From Pristionchus mayeri (Eukaryota > Nematoda > Chromadorea > Rhabditida > Neodiplogasteridae): a stretch of 64,000 bases of DNA. Shown piece by piece: positions 23,477 through 34,036 of the stretch (the first letter of the stretch is position 1; each line of letters begins with the position of its first letter). The notes under the pieces were generated by a model. It was not told the DNA's origin and ran no database searches. It saw nothing but the letters and a program-made list of their open reading frames with translations. The stretch is from the NCBI GenBank assembly GCA_036245805.1, contig BTRK01000005.1, positions 48,910,553 to 48,974,552 on the forward strand, given 5' to 3'. The translations under genes were made by a program, and so were the position numbers.

Positions 23477-23666
23477 TACCGTTTGGGGGGACAACATATC
23501 GCTTATTCTGTCCCGTTTCGGGGGGGGGACATGGAATTACGGTTTACATATCAGAATTACAGTGGACACATCAGAATTACAGTGGACACATCAGAATTAC
23601 AGTGGACACATCAGAATTACAGTGGACATTTGTCCCCCGAAATCCCGCTTGTCCCCCCAAACGGTA
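23477..23666. repeat. 20-base tandem repeat inside an inverted pair
   Basis: The unit TCAGAATTACAGTGGACACA repeats four times from 23551 to about 23629. It is bracketed by ACCGTTTGGGGGGACA at the left and TGTCCCCCCAAACGGT at the right, so the whole block is a hairpin with a tandem-repeat loop. Confidence 0.85.
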
Positions 23667-24395
23667 CAGAACCGATTACAGTTCGGGAAATGGGCACTAT
23701 CATTTCTTTAATTTTACCTTGCATCGATTGTCTGAGTACGGTAATCCAATTCCCCCCCCCCCCCCCCCCGAAAGTTATCCCTGCCACAGGGCATTGTTAT
23801 GACCCCTTTAGTGATATAATTGCCGCCTCGGTACGAGAGGGCGTAGAAAGAGAAAGAAAGGAGAGGCGGCCGCCGAGGTAGAAAGGGCATTGTTGCTAGG
23901 AAATAGTACATTCCGATTCTTCACGCGACAAAGGATATGTATAATAATATGTAGAACTTGGTATATGAGGCGTATCGCGATAGAATCGACCATTTGAGAG
24001 GGGTGGGCGATGGTAGGAAAAAAACGTTGCACTACCTGGCAACAAATTTAGTAACAAGTACTTTGAATGATGCTCTTTCAATCTGCATTGTCAGAATTGT
24101 GATTTCGGACGTCATCGTCGAGATTCAGAAGGCCAAAGTTGGAACTATCACGTTTCGACTAGCATATCGCGCTCACTTAATTGATCATCATTCGGTTTAA
24201 AATTAAGATAGAAAGGTGGTAGAAGATGACAAATGGTACAGTGTCTTAATTGTTTTTCTCTACATTAGACAGCGAATGAAATAAATAGTGTTCGAGTTGT
24301 GAAGGATATTTTCGTGGAATGTGGCCAAGCGAAATCGAACGCGCTTGAAAGTTAATGCGTGTATTTCGCGCCGTTCGCCGTTGTACCGAAATAAT

Positions 24396-25479
24396 CGGCC
24401 TGTATAATCTGTCAGAAATGTGCGAGAAAAAGTTGCGTAAAAAGTTCGCGAACTTCTGATTCTCTCCATTTCGCATGCTCTCTCTCTTTCTCTAACCAGG
24501 TCGATGAAAAGTTCACGAACTTTTCGACGAACTGTGTTCGAAAATCATACTTTTCTTTTGTTTTACTTACTTTTATAAACTATTTTTGCTTTTAACTTAT
24601 GATTTCTTATAATGACAACCTTCCCTTAGCTGGAATAGCTTCAGAATACAGCGTAGTGAAAGTAAACAGGGTTGGAGTATTTTTTTCGAAAATGGGTCAC
24701 CACTTTCCCCACCCTGTAATGTCAAGCTATTCCATCAGAGGGAAGGTTGTTCTTATACGCAGTCATAAGTTAAGAGCAAAAATAATTGATAAAAATAAGT
24801 AAAACAAAAGAAAAGTACGAATTTCGAACGAATTAATGCCGGTTTTTAACGAACTTTTCAAGGAGCTGCGTGAAAAGTTAGAGAAAGGCGAGAGAGCACG
24901 CATTCTTGAGAGAGGGAAAAGGAAGTAAACAATCACTGCTTCCTTTTCCCTCTCTCAAGAACGCGTGCTCTCTCGCCTTTCTATAACTTTTCACGCAGCT
25001 CCTTGAAAAGTTCACGAACTTTTCGACGAACTATGTTCGAAATTCGTACTTTTCTTTTGTTTTACTTATTTTTATCAATTATATTTGCTTTCAACTTATG
25101 ACTGCTTATAAGAACAACCTTCCCTCTGATGGAATAGCTTGACATTACAGGGTGGGGAAAGTGGTGACCCATTTTCGAAAAAAATACTCCAACCCTGTTT
25201 ACTTTCACTACGCTGTATTCTGAAGCTATTCCAGCTAAGGGAAGGTTGTCATTATAAGAAGTCATAAGTTAAAAGCAAAAATAGTTTATAAAAATAAGTA
25301 AAACAAAAGAAAAGTATGATTTTCGAACATAGTTCGTCGAAAAGTTCGTGAACTTTTCAACGACCTGGTTAGAGAAAGAGAGAGAGTACACGAACAGGAG
25401 AGAATCAGAAGTTCGCGAATTTTTTACGCAACTTTTTACGCAACTTTTCTCGCACATTTCTGACAGATTAAACAAGCCG
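24396..25479. mobile_element. 1.1 kb palindromic element, CGGCCTGT ends, copy 2
   Basis: Closely related to 21460-22541 along its length, with the same terminal repeats and nested modules. It is flanked by AAT on both sides. It lies between homeobox copies B and C. Confidence 0.82.
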
Positions 25480-25703
25480 AATATCATTCTATAAAGGAGC
25501 ATTCAAATAATATTTCTGCTTCTCAGATAAAATCTGAATTGTCTTTGATCATTAATTTCATGTCTCTTATTCATTGCTCTCACTCTATTTGGAAGCGGAA
25601 AGATGATAGGGGGCAATATGGATATTTTTATCAGCTCGTTGGAACACATTACAACTCTTCTGGTGTAGAAAAGTCACCATTGATGGATGGTGGAAGATAT
25701 TTT

Positions 25704-27879
25704 TCAAAATGAGAAGTCTTGAAGCTGAGCAGACGTATTCGAAGAAGCGTTCATTAAGGAGTTGAACACCTGGAATTTTTTGAGTTCGTCGCACAATTAA
25801 GAAAAAAGATAAAATATTTTCGATAAGTGAACGACTGTTCGACATGAAATTGTATGAATTCAAAGAAGTGGAGAAATTTCCTCACATAATGATAGTATGA
25901 ATAGATCAGCATGCTGCATTGGGCTATAGTCGCAGTAGGATTGGCATAAGCTGAATGCTGTGGTGGCGGAGGTACCTGAGCAAGCGAAGGTTACTGAAGG
26001 AAAGGATGACGAGCATTTGTCATGGTCGGGAGAGTTATTGTAAAAATTGTTCGTTTGTAATGGGAGACAGTACGCTTATGATATCTCTTCAGGAGAACTG
26101 TAAAACTGCCGGTCACTGATTCACCCACAATGCGCGTTGGGTCGATTTGCAGTACTAGGTCCGATGCGAATGACGTTACACCGTCCGATAAATCAAAGGC
26201 GGTATGTCGTCATAGTTCTCATCCGACCTAGAGCCCGATTTGCCTACCAAAGGTGCGTATCCAGACATCATCCACGGGTAGCATAATGGTGCGACCGACA
26301 GTAGCGTGACTCCATGTGCAGAGGGAGTCGGATTCAGACCATTTGGATTTTGTAATATATTATGTCAGTGATCACTATATTTTACAATTCGGTTAATTAT
26401 CTCCTCACTCCGTTCATGCTCTAGGCTGATCGAGTGGTGATAGAGTGAATGGAATGAGAAGACTGTTTTGTCTTTTCCCTAACACTATTGGCAACTTTCC
26501 TGGAGTAGTAGTTGATGTTAGGAACCGTAATGTGTATCGTTTTTTTCACGATTCCCTTGGGAACTCGAGCTGTCGTCAACCCACTCGATAACTTACATCA
26601 GACTTAGATGAGCATGGCGAGGACAACGGGGGTTGAATCGACTCCAGAAGTTGATGAAGGACGATTCAGACCTTTTAACTTCTCAAAAAAGTGTATGTCA
26701 TGATGAAACCGAGTTTCCGCTTCTTGAACTCTAACGATCGTCTTCGCACCAGCAAACGTACATCGGAAAGGGATGAGTATGGTGCTAACGAATGCAAGGT
26801 GGCTCCAAGAGAAGAGGAAGTAGGAGTCCGGCCATATGACTTCTGAATTATAATCACTCGCGATCTCTTCCACCCTGCTGAACTCACATCAGTGCAGCAA
26901 ATGGAGGTACATGGCGAGGCAGGGGAGCTAAGTTCGGGCGATTGTTCTCTGGCTGAATTCGATCGATAAAGGACATGAATATGCCTGTCATTTGTACCTT
27001 CCAGCTTCTTTCGATATTTCGCACGACGATTTTTGAACCACATCTGAAGATTGTGTATGCCATCATCAGTTTTTCTCAGCAGATTCATTAAGTTTTAGAG
27101 TTCGTACTTCGGGGCACCTGATCTGTATTCAACCCACTCTTAACCGGTCGAGTAATTGTTTTTGTTTTTTTTAAGTATTATCACCTCAACATTCCTATGG
27201 TTCAGATCCAATTTGAGTGCAATCTCCTCTCTTCGCTTCAAGTCTGCACGCCGCGCTGAAAACACAATAGGGCTTCGGCTAATGCATTCTTCTAATTATG
27301 TGCTCTATTTAACCTGCCTTACGAGCGAGTAAAGTGCTCCTATTTGACAATTTTTGAAACATTTTCGGTTAAATTTCAGGTGCGCTTAATAGTTGATGAT
27401 TGGTTTTTACTTAGAATGCCTGGGCTTACCCGAAAATGCATCAACAATATTTCAATAGGATACATTTAACATCAAGAGACTTAACAGTACTTTTATAACT
27501 CACTGCAAACTCCTCCTCGAGAAGCTTGCGTTGATCTGCACTAAAGTGGATCCGGTTCCGCTTTCCTCTGCACTTCGCAACTTGGCTGTCGAATAATTTC
27601 TTTCCACTGTAAGATTGCAATTAAGAATTACCCAGTGCTGACAGCAATGCGCACACTCTTTTGGCCCCAGTGCCTCAGACGGCGTGAAACGGTAAGACTT
27701 ATGAAAACTAGACTTCAAAAACAACTATCCAAATATGTGTTTAAGATGCAAATCACCCCCACACTCCTAATTTCATTCGCTCTCTCACCACCATAGCGGT
27801 TCTTTTGCATCTTCAACAAATATTTGGACAGTTGTTTTCGAAAGTCTAATAAAAACATAAGATACCTGGTTGGATCCAT
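25704..27879 (-). CDS. divergent K50 homeobox gene, copy C (C-terminal exons probably decayed)
   Basis: Start exon about 27866-27879 (MDPT), then 27500-27567, 27185-27255, 26998-27043, 26889-26953 and 26762-26842. With the donor after GCAGTGA at 27500 the homeodomain is intact: GKRNRIHFSADQRKLLEEEF, then ADLKRREEIALKLDL, then MWFKNRRAKYRKKLE. Lys-50 is present. Downstream, exon-like blocks match copy B: 26600-26690 (frame stops inside), about 26270-26350 (acceptor CAG changed to CAA), 25886-25975 (Pro-rich, ends YSYYHY) and 25704-25769 (VFNSLMNASSNTS, stop). The broken acceptor and early stop suggest that the protein ends early or the gene is decaying, although its DNA-binding part is whole. 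Confidence 0.55.
26149..26235. repeat. MITE, ACTAGGTC-GGATGAGAAC family, degenerate copy
   Basis: Right half GTCATAGTTCTCATCCGACC is well preserved. The left half (ACTAGGTCCGATGCGAATGA) is diverged. It lies in copy C. Confidence 0.6.
27712..27870. repeat. hairpin repeat next to homeobox copy C start exon
   Basis: Inverted arms share CAACTATCCAAATAT and AAGATGCAAA-type blocks over about 40 bases each. It lies in the first intron of copy C. Confidence 0.7.
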
Positions 27880-28215
27880 GTATTGATGATCTCAGAAAGG
27901 GCGCTTTAATCGGGAACTGAAGTGATCTGAGGAAATGGAAGTTACTGTGGTAAACCCAAAGGATTATTGATTAATATAATTAACAAATTAGTGAGTGTGA
28001 ATAGGAACAACATAGTCATAACTGTACGATTATTCGATGTCGAATATGCGGCAAAATTTATACAATCAAAGAGAGAGACCGAGAAAGGGTTGAATGAGAA
28101 CAGGATAATCCGCACATGTGAAAGGTAGGGAAACACTGAGAGTGTGGATATCCATATTGGGTCAAAGGGGCGGAGCTAGCACCATCTCCAAGACATTCGG
28201 CAGCTACGCATAACT
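27880..28215 (-). promoter_or_regulatory. conserved upstream region of homeobox copy C
   Basis: Shares blocks with the upstream of copy A: ATCAAAGAGA, ACCGAGAAAGG, ACACTGAGAGTGTGG and TCAAAGGGGCGGAGCTA. A third copy of the distal blocks follows at 28370-28520, so part of this region is itself tandemly duplicated. Confidence 0.45.
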
Positions 28216-28218
28216 ACT

Positions 28219-28365
28219 TGGGTTCACCCAATTGGGTTTTTTGGCCCAAATTGGCTTCTACTTTCAGGTATGTTTCATGTGCGTTTATGTACTATATAAC
28301 GCACATGAAACATACTTGAAAGTAGAAGCCCAACTGGGCCAAAAAGCCCAATTGGGGGAACCCTA
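28219..28365. repeat. palindrome, GGGTTC ends, about 147 bases
   Basis: Opens GGGTTCACCCAATTGGG and closes CCCAATTGGGGGAACCC. The inner stem is GAAACATAC with GTATGTTTC around a TATATA-like loop. It separates the two duplicated upstream blocks. Confidence 0.85.
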
Positions 28366-28608
28366 ATAGAGAAACACCGAGAAGATGTTTAATGAGCTGA
28401 GGCTAATCAGGGCGTGTGAAAGGTAAGGAAACACTGATAGTGTGGGTAGCCAATTGAGTCAAAGGGGCGGAGCTAACATAATTTACAAGACAATCGGCAG
28501 CTACGCATATTTACCCTCTGGTAGCGAGATTCGTCAAAAAAACTCGTCCCTTCGAAAAAAAAATTCTACGAGAGCACGTCGAAAAAATTCTACGTGCTCT
28601 CTCGCCAC

Positions 28609-28948
28609 TAGGGTTCCGGAATTGGGCGTAATTGGGCATCTTTTGAATCATTTTCTTTTGAATCATTTTCTTTTGAATCATTTTCAGATATGTTTCATGT
28701 GCGCTATGTATGCATAATGTATATTGTACATGAAACATATCCGAAAATGATTCAAAAGATGCCCGATTATAGAGTTCTCTTATTGGAATCTTATTGGAAT
28801 GAATTGCATCATTTTCATATACGTTTCACGTGCACTATATAGATCATATGTATAGTGCACGTGAAACATATATGAAAAAGATGCAATTCATTCCAATAAG
28901 ATTCCAATAAGAGAACCCTACCCGATTACGCCCAATTCCGGAATCCTA
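28609..28948. repeat. nested palindromes: outer TAGGGTTCCGGAATTGGGCG, inner AGAGTTCTCTTATTGG
   Basis: The outer arms are at 28609-28640 and 28920-28948. Between them are two further palindromes in series, one centred near 28710 and one spanning 28771-28920. Both inner ones have GAAACATA stems around a TATA-rich loop, like 28219-28365, showing repeated insertion of one family into itself. Confidence 0.85.
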
Positions 28949-29017
28949 CTTGCCACGTTGCAGAGAATATGCAGCATGATGAGAGTCATTTGCGAATGAA
29001 TTCCTTATGTGTGGCGT

Positions 29018-29227
29018 TAGTTCTCACGAAATTTGAACGGAAGTGACTTTTATTTGAATTCCCGCAATTGCGTTTCTCCGTTCTCCGTGGAGCTAGATGC
29101 TTGACATTTGGAATATAAGGTTATTCTACTCTCCGAACCTTATATTCCAAATTTCCACGGAGAACGGAGAAACGCAATTTCGGGAATTCAAATAAAAGTC
29201 ACTTCCGTTCAAATATCGTGAGAACTA
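29018..29227. repeat. 210-base hairpin
   Basis: Arms of about 95 bases are near-identical inverted copies, with ends TAGTTCTCACGA and TCGTGAGAACTA and stem CGGAAGTGACTTTTATTTGA. The loop is near 29105-29135. Confidence 0.88.
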
Positions 29228-29229
29228 AC

Positions 29230-29352
29230 AGGGCATTAGGCACCGATGGCGAGATGATCTCAGAATAGCCATTGGACCCCATTGGTGGAGCGCAGATTAT
29301 GAAGAATATGGCCTCATCCTCACCTGAGCACTACTGCCTGATGTGATAAATC
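29230..29352 (+). mobile_element. 5'-truncated RTE fragment (3' end only)
   Basis: Encodes RWRDDLRIAIGPHWWS before a TGA, matching the C-terminus of the 14121-16865 protein. It is followed by a diverged tail with TGATGTGATAAAT like the full element. Only the last 120 bases remain, as expected of an aborted reverse-transcription product. Confidence 0.75.
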
Positions 29353-29572
29353 TATTCTATTCCTTAGGCACCCGAATTCCCTAGTAGCGACACAAGGGGC
29401 AAGTGAGCGGGAAATGATGACGTAATTTAGGACGGAAAGTCTAAAAGCCAGACACCATAATCCTTGATAAATTTTCCTCTAGGAGGAAAGGGCAACAATA
29501 TGAAGAGTAAATACAATAAAAATGAAGAGTAGGAAGTGAGGACTCGTTTGCAGCAGACTGTATCTACATTCT

Positions 29573-29688
29573 AGGGTTTGAGAAACGATACCACGCTCTC
29601 TTCATTCTACACACTCTCTAGACCGGTCGATCGGCGAGAGAGTGTGTAGAATGAAGAGAGCGTGGTATCGTACCTCTAGCTCTACTAC
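29573..29688. repeat. hairpin repeat, GAGAGAGTGTGTAGAATGAAG subfamily
   Basis: Nearly perfect stem GATACCACGCTCTCTTCATT with inverted partner, around the core CTCTAGACCGGTCGATCGGC. It is among the best-preserved copies of this subfamily. Confidence 0.85.
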
Positions 29689-29967
29689 ATTCCCTCGTCT
29701 CGTCCCTTCTTACCTCTTGAACAACGTTGACACTTTTTTTTGGTTTCCGTCCTCAGACAATTTCCCATCACTCTACTGCACTGATAGGTTGTACAAAAAA
29801 TGGAAAACTACAATTAGCAATTTGTGGGTGAAAGGAGGAGGAGAAGGAATCAAAGGAGCACCGTCGTTCCCACTGGTGCCATCCCATCTCAGTCAGACCC
29901 AATTTCTTTCTCACGGATCATCCTAATCCCCTTCCAAAGAGATACATCTTTGTCTCAAAACACCTCC

Positions 29968-30060
29968 GAGCAATCGTCTGACTCTCTTCAGTTTGCACGC
30001 TCTCTCGTCTCTCTGACCAGTGAGAGAGCGTGCAAACCGAAGAGAGTCAGACGATTGCTC
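29968..30060. repeat. hairpin repeat, GAGCAATCGTCTGAC subfamily
   Basis: Perfect-ended palindrome GAGCAATCGTCTGAC to GTCAGACGATTGCTC. Same family as 20010-20103 and 21045-21137. Confidence 0.87.
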
Positions 30061-30241
30061 ACACCTCCTATTACAATACCGCTCCTGGGCATTGGTATGA
30101 CCCCTTTTGTTGATAAGTGCCGCTGAGGTGCGACAGGGGTGAATATAACACATTTGGGTTCCCCAAACTGGAGATGAATAATGATGAGTAGTAGTTTATG
30201 TAGAGGTGACTAAATATCACGGCGTCTTAATGGTTATTCTA

Positions 30242-31372
30242 CAGGGTGCGCCATAATTACCCGGACTACTATTTTCATATGATTCCTTGCTTTAGAGTCG
30301 AACTTGAGAGATCTTGTTTACACGAAAGTTTGTCAGCAATATTGGCAATAATAACATACTAGTTAATTTTTATGGGGCCTCATTTCGCATTGATACCGGC
30401 CTTAAGTTTCTTGTCATATACATCTACCAATTCCCGCAAGAAATGTTCATCGATTTCTTATCATGCTATGAGATGGGTAGCCTTGAGCGAGATTAGTGTT
30501 GAGTCCTTAGTAGAGGACATCTTGGCCTACACACACATAAACATTGAAGCCGAGGGTTTAGTATCGGAGGAGTTCGGGGATCAATCAATCAGAGTGATAA
30601 ATCGGGTGCATTGGTGTCCAGACACTACTTTTTCTTTTGAATGATAAGATAATCTTGCTGAAAGGTCTAGTGGCCCAGATCCAAGTGGGAATGGGACCAG
30701 GGTAGACGCGCGTCCCCGAGGATGTGCATCATGTAATGCTCCTTATTGGCCTTGGCGCTCGAAGTGACAAAAACGAGTTGGAACTTGCATGCTGAGCAAA
30801 TTGCAACTCCTGATGGAATGGTGATGGTTGGAGGGTCAGTGATTTCACAGCTATTTTCTGATTCTTCAGGATGAGATACAGTGATAATGCTGTTTTGGAT
30901 ATTCAGCTTGCGTTCCACGGAAACTATACTTACAATAACGTACAAAAATACGCGGACCTATAACAATGCAACAACAGTTTACGGTATCATTCTCTGCGTT
31001 TCTTGATCTGACGCTCCTCTATTCCGTGGAACTTAATGCGCGTGTAAGGGCGAAGATTTAACTGGGACATGAGAAGACCACGTATGGATGCGTTCGGGAT
31101 ACCGAGATTCTTATCCATCTGAATGTGATTTCGAATCACTCGAATCGCGAGTCGATGAACGATGTTACACAATCCTTGTACAGGTAGTGAATGCGGTTTT
31201 GAAGAGATTAGACATCACCATTACTAGAATACTTGACTAGCTGACATGAAACCTTGAATAGTGAGAGAGTAATGGTTACACGTCATCATAGTAGCATAAG
31301 GGTAGCGCAAATCGATTGGACCGCGTGATCACAGAATGTTGAATTCAGTCCGGGTAATTATGGCGCACCCTG
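30242..31372 (-). mobile_element. decayed Tc1/mariner-superfamily transposon
   Basis: 26-base terminal repeats CAGGGTGCGCCATAATTACC... are inverted at the two ends and flanked by TA. On the minus strand, translated scraps such as KNLGIPNASIRGLLMSQLNL and RPYTRIKFHGIEER resemble the paired helix-turn-helix region of nematode transposases. A TFQQD scrap near 30650 resembles the strand before the second catalytic Asp. Stops and frameshifts break it. Confidence 0.7.
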
Positions 31373-31488
31373 TATTCTTTAGATAGGCAGAGAGAGGAAT
31401 AATTTTCAAGTTTTTAAAACCATTTGTGTGGCAAATGGTCAAGTGTAATCGAAATCACTTAAAGTTAAATTGTATTTAATGCGACTTA

Positions 31489-31606
31489 TATAGTGTTTGA
31501 AATTCGGGTCACCGTCTCTTCATTACACCCACTCTATCGCCCGGGCGATCGGCGAGAGAATGTGGGAAATGAAGAGACTGTGACCCGAATTACGAACTAT
31601 ATTATG
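31489..31606. repeat. hairpin repeat with CGGGCGATCGGCGAGAGA core
   Basis: Outer stem AATTCGGGTCACCGTCTCTT with inverted partner and the shared GGCGAGAGA core. A further subfamily of the hairpin group. Confidence 0.75.
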
Positions 31607-31930
31607 TAATATCGATTTATAACGCATGCATCACCAAGGTCATGCTGCCCATGTATCATTTGCTTCAAAATGAGCTCGAATCAACACGGTTTTATCAATA
31701 GCGGGGATACTCTATTCAATTGCGCGGGAGAGTTATTGAAGGTGGAGTGACATGATTAGCCATGAGGCCCCGCAACAACAAGTGCAGGGGTAGATTCAGG
31801 TGAGGCCATAGCTGAATCGATTCCCTCAAAAAGGAAATCCATCGTAGCTTTAGTGATACTGTTGATGTCGATAACATTTCGGAGAATGCAATTCGTTCTA
31901 GGAGAGTTCCTTTTTTATGCTAGAGGTCCA

Positions 31931-32190
31931 CTATTGTAATCCTTTTTCCCGATTGTTTCCAACGATACAAACGGTGTGTAATGTTTGTGCACTGTCCGCG
32001 CACTTATCTCCAATAAACATTTCATAATATTCAGGGATTAAAAATAATTCTCCAGTTATTTCGTCGATGAAGAAATTATCGTAAGTCGAGTAATTGTCGG
32101 AGAGAAGATCATGAACACAAAACTTCACGAACATTCCTTCATGTCTAGCAGCTGCTTGGCTAGCCCCCGTGCCGTTGTTGTCTAGCCGTG
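31931..32190 (-). pseudogene. isolated fragment with weak cadherin-repeat resemblance
   Basis: An open frame of about 85 codons on the minus strand ends with a stop at 31931. It contains NFFIDEITGELFLIPEYYE, reminiscent of the 'F-ID--TGEL-L' strand of cadherin repeats, and a downstream HTVCIVGNN. No flanking exons were recognised, so it may be a gene scrap or an unmodelled exon. The resemblance is from memory of the motif only. Confidence 0.25.
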
Positions 32191-32401
32191 CCCATATGTT
32201 GTCCCTCTCACCCTCCCTCCCTCTCTCCTCCCTCTCTCGTCGTCTAGTTTATAGTGTGTCAGCCGTTCATCATGACGTAATGCCTCGTGGTTCGAGTGGT
32301 CGTGCGTAGACAACATGACTAGTCGCATTCGTTTTCTCCCTCTCGTTATCCGTTTAAATATGAATATATGCTTGTAACTTTCAGGAAAACTTCCGGGAAC
32401 A

Positions 32402-33733
32402 ATGAACGACATCCTAAAACATGGGATCACTTACATCGACCGCTACATTCGATCTCTGGCACGACCAGACGTATCTTCTCTCATGGTAAATTAGTTCAAA
32501 CAATTTGTTTTGAAAAAGTATGAGTCTGTTTCACTAAATAAGCATTGTGGATGTTACAAGCTTGTTTCGTCGATTCCAACTTCAATAATCCGGAACGATT
32601 ATAAAATGCATTGTAGGTTACTTCCCACTCAGTTGATGCAGGCACACGTATCTCGGTCTTAAAAGAGATCATTCAGGTAAGTATCGAAATCTTGTGCACT
32701 CTTAGCAAGGTTTTAGAATCTACGAGACCGTACGCCAAAGAGCCGAACAAGAACATAAGAGTATCGAGAATATCAAAAGGGAAATTTTAAGGGATTCAAC
32801 ATTTTTGCAATGCCCGCTCCTATAATATTTCGGCCAATTTCCATCATGAAAAAGCTCGTGCCATCGTTTGCTGCTCAGGTCCAATTCGCCCTCTGGACAT
32901 GTGTCGGCTCGCTCGCCTACTCGTTCGTTACTCGACAACACAGCAAGAAATGTGTTATCTCGCTAGTGAGTTCCCAATTTTTCACCATTTTTTGGAGACT
33001 GGTAAAAACAATTGGCAGTACATTTTCGAATGATTTCTTTGCAGTTGATCGCTCTCCCAAGCGTACTCGCACTATGCTGTGTCATATCGGGATTGCTGAT
33101 CTATATTGCCATACTATCGAGTGGGTCCGGCATAGATTCCTCTCCTATTCTTTCACTAATGCCTACTCAATTGATAGACTGCAGGCGTAGTGTTATCTCT
33201 TTGTTTCTACTATTTATAATCGCTTTACTGGTATTGACACAGTAGGAAAAGTGGACAAACTGCTCCGAAAATGTAATAATCGACGTCTGGAATACCGATT
33301 TTCACAGGGATCGTCTCGGTGCCGTTCGTCTATTACGACTTTCTTTTGCATGCCCGTGGTAGTGAATATCAACCGAGAAGATCAATTGAAAACACGCAGG
33401 TTTGTGATAGGCTTTGCAAAAGTCTTTTAACACTGGGAGCTGTCATTCCCGTCGAACAGCAGAAAAAGTGAAAATTGTAATTGCATTCATTTGAAATTTC
33501 ATTCCGCAACGCATTCTTTGCAGAAACTACGTATCAATGCTCTCCCCTGTCCGGTATCCGAGTTCTCGCAGTCATTGCCAGACATACCAACGCCAAGCCT
33601 CCTCTCCACTTCATTTCCACAAAGGCCCTCATCACACCTTATGCTAAGCAGAATGAGAATTCATAAACTTACGAGAAATTCCCAATTGGATTTTTCAAGC
33701 TCTACCTCGAATAGGTTTTCATATTTTACGTAG
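32402..33733 (+). CDS. hypothetical membrane protein, 253 aa, two membrane segments
   Basis: Six exons keep phase: 32402-32485, 32617-32676, 32792-32965, 33045-33186, 33308-33399, 33524-33733. The ATG lies 17 bases after a good acceptor (ACTTTCAG), which could be a spliced-leader site. Two hydrophobic stretches are seen, FALWTCVGSLAYSFV (about residues 77-92) and LIALPSVLALCCVISGLLIY. The C-terminal third is Ser/Pro-rich. I do not recognise the family. It could be a truncated chemoreceptor-like gene, since it adjoins such genes, but the motifs are not decisive. If the donor at 33186 is not used, translation continues through a third hydrophobic segment to a stop near 33245. Confidence 0.5.
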
Positions 33734-34036
33734 GCAAATATATTGTAAACATACTAGTTGTATTATTAATTTATTCTGATTTAAAATATAAAGATCATAA
33801 TTTAATGGACTTCCAAGCTAATATTTTAAAGCTAATATTATAGAAGAAGATGAATTTGTTGAAATGAACAGAGACTTACATGTAGGCAATAGTCAGTAAA
33901 ATTACGACAAACCAAATAGTACATCAAAGAGGGGAATGAAGTGCACATCGAGTTAGACATGTTTGTGAAGTATGAAATACTAATTATGTTTGTGAATTTT
34001 CTGCACAAAGCGAGATTCCGATCCTCAACTTGAACT

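Noticed and set aside
24599..25265. Repeated 67-codon frames beginning MTSYNDNLPLAGIAS or MISYNDNLPLAGIAS
   Set aside because: They recur in every copy of the 1.1 kb palindromic element and on both strands. They vary at random positions and have no family match.
32720..33245. Reading the plus-strand hypothetical gene as a definite serpentine receptor
   Set aside because: Only two or three hydrophobic segments are present and no receptor-family hallmark is visible, so the family was left open.
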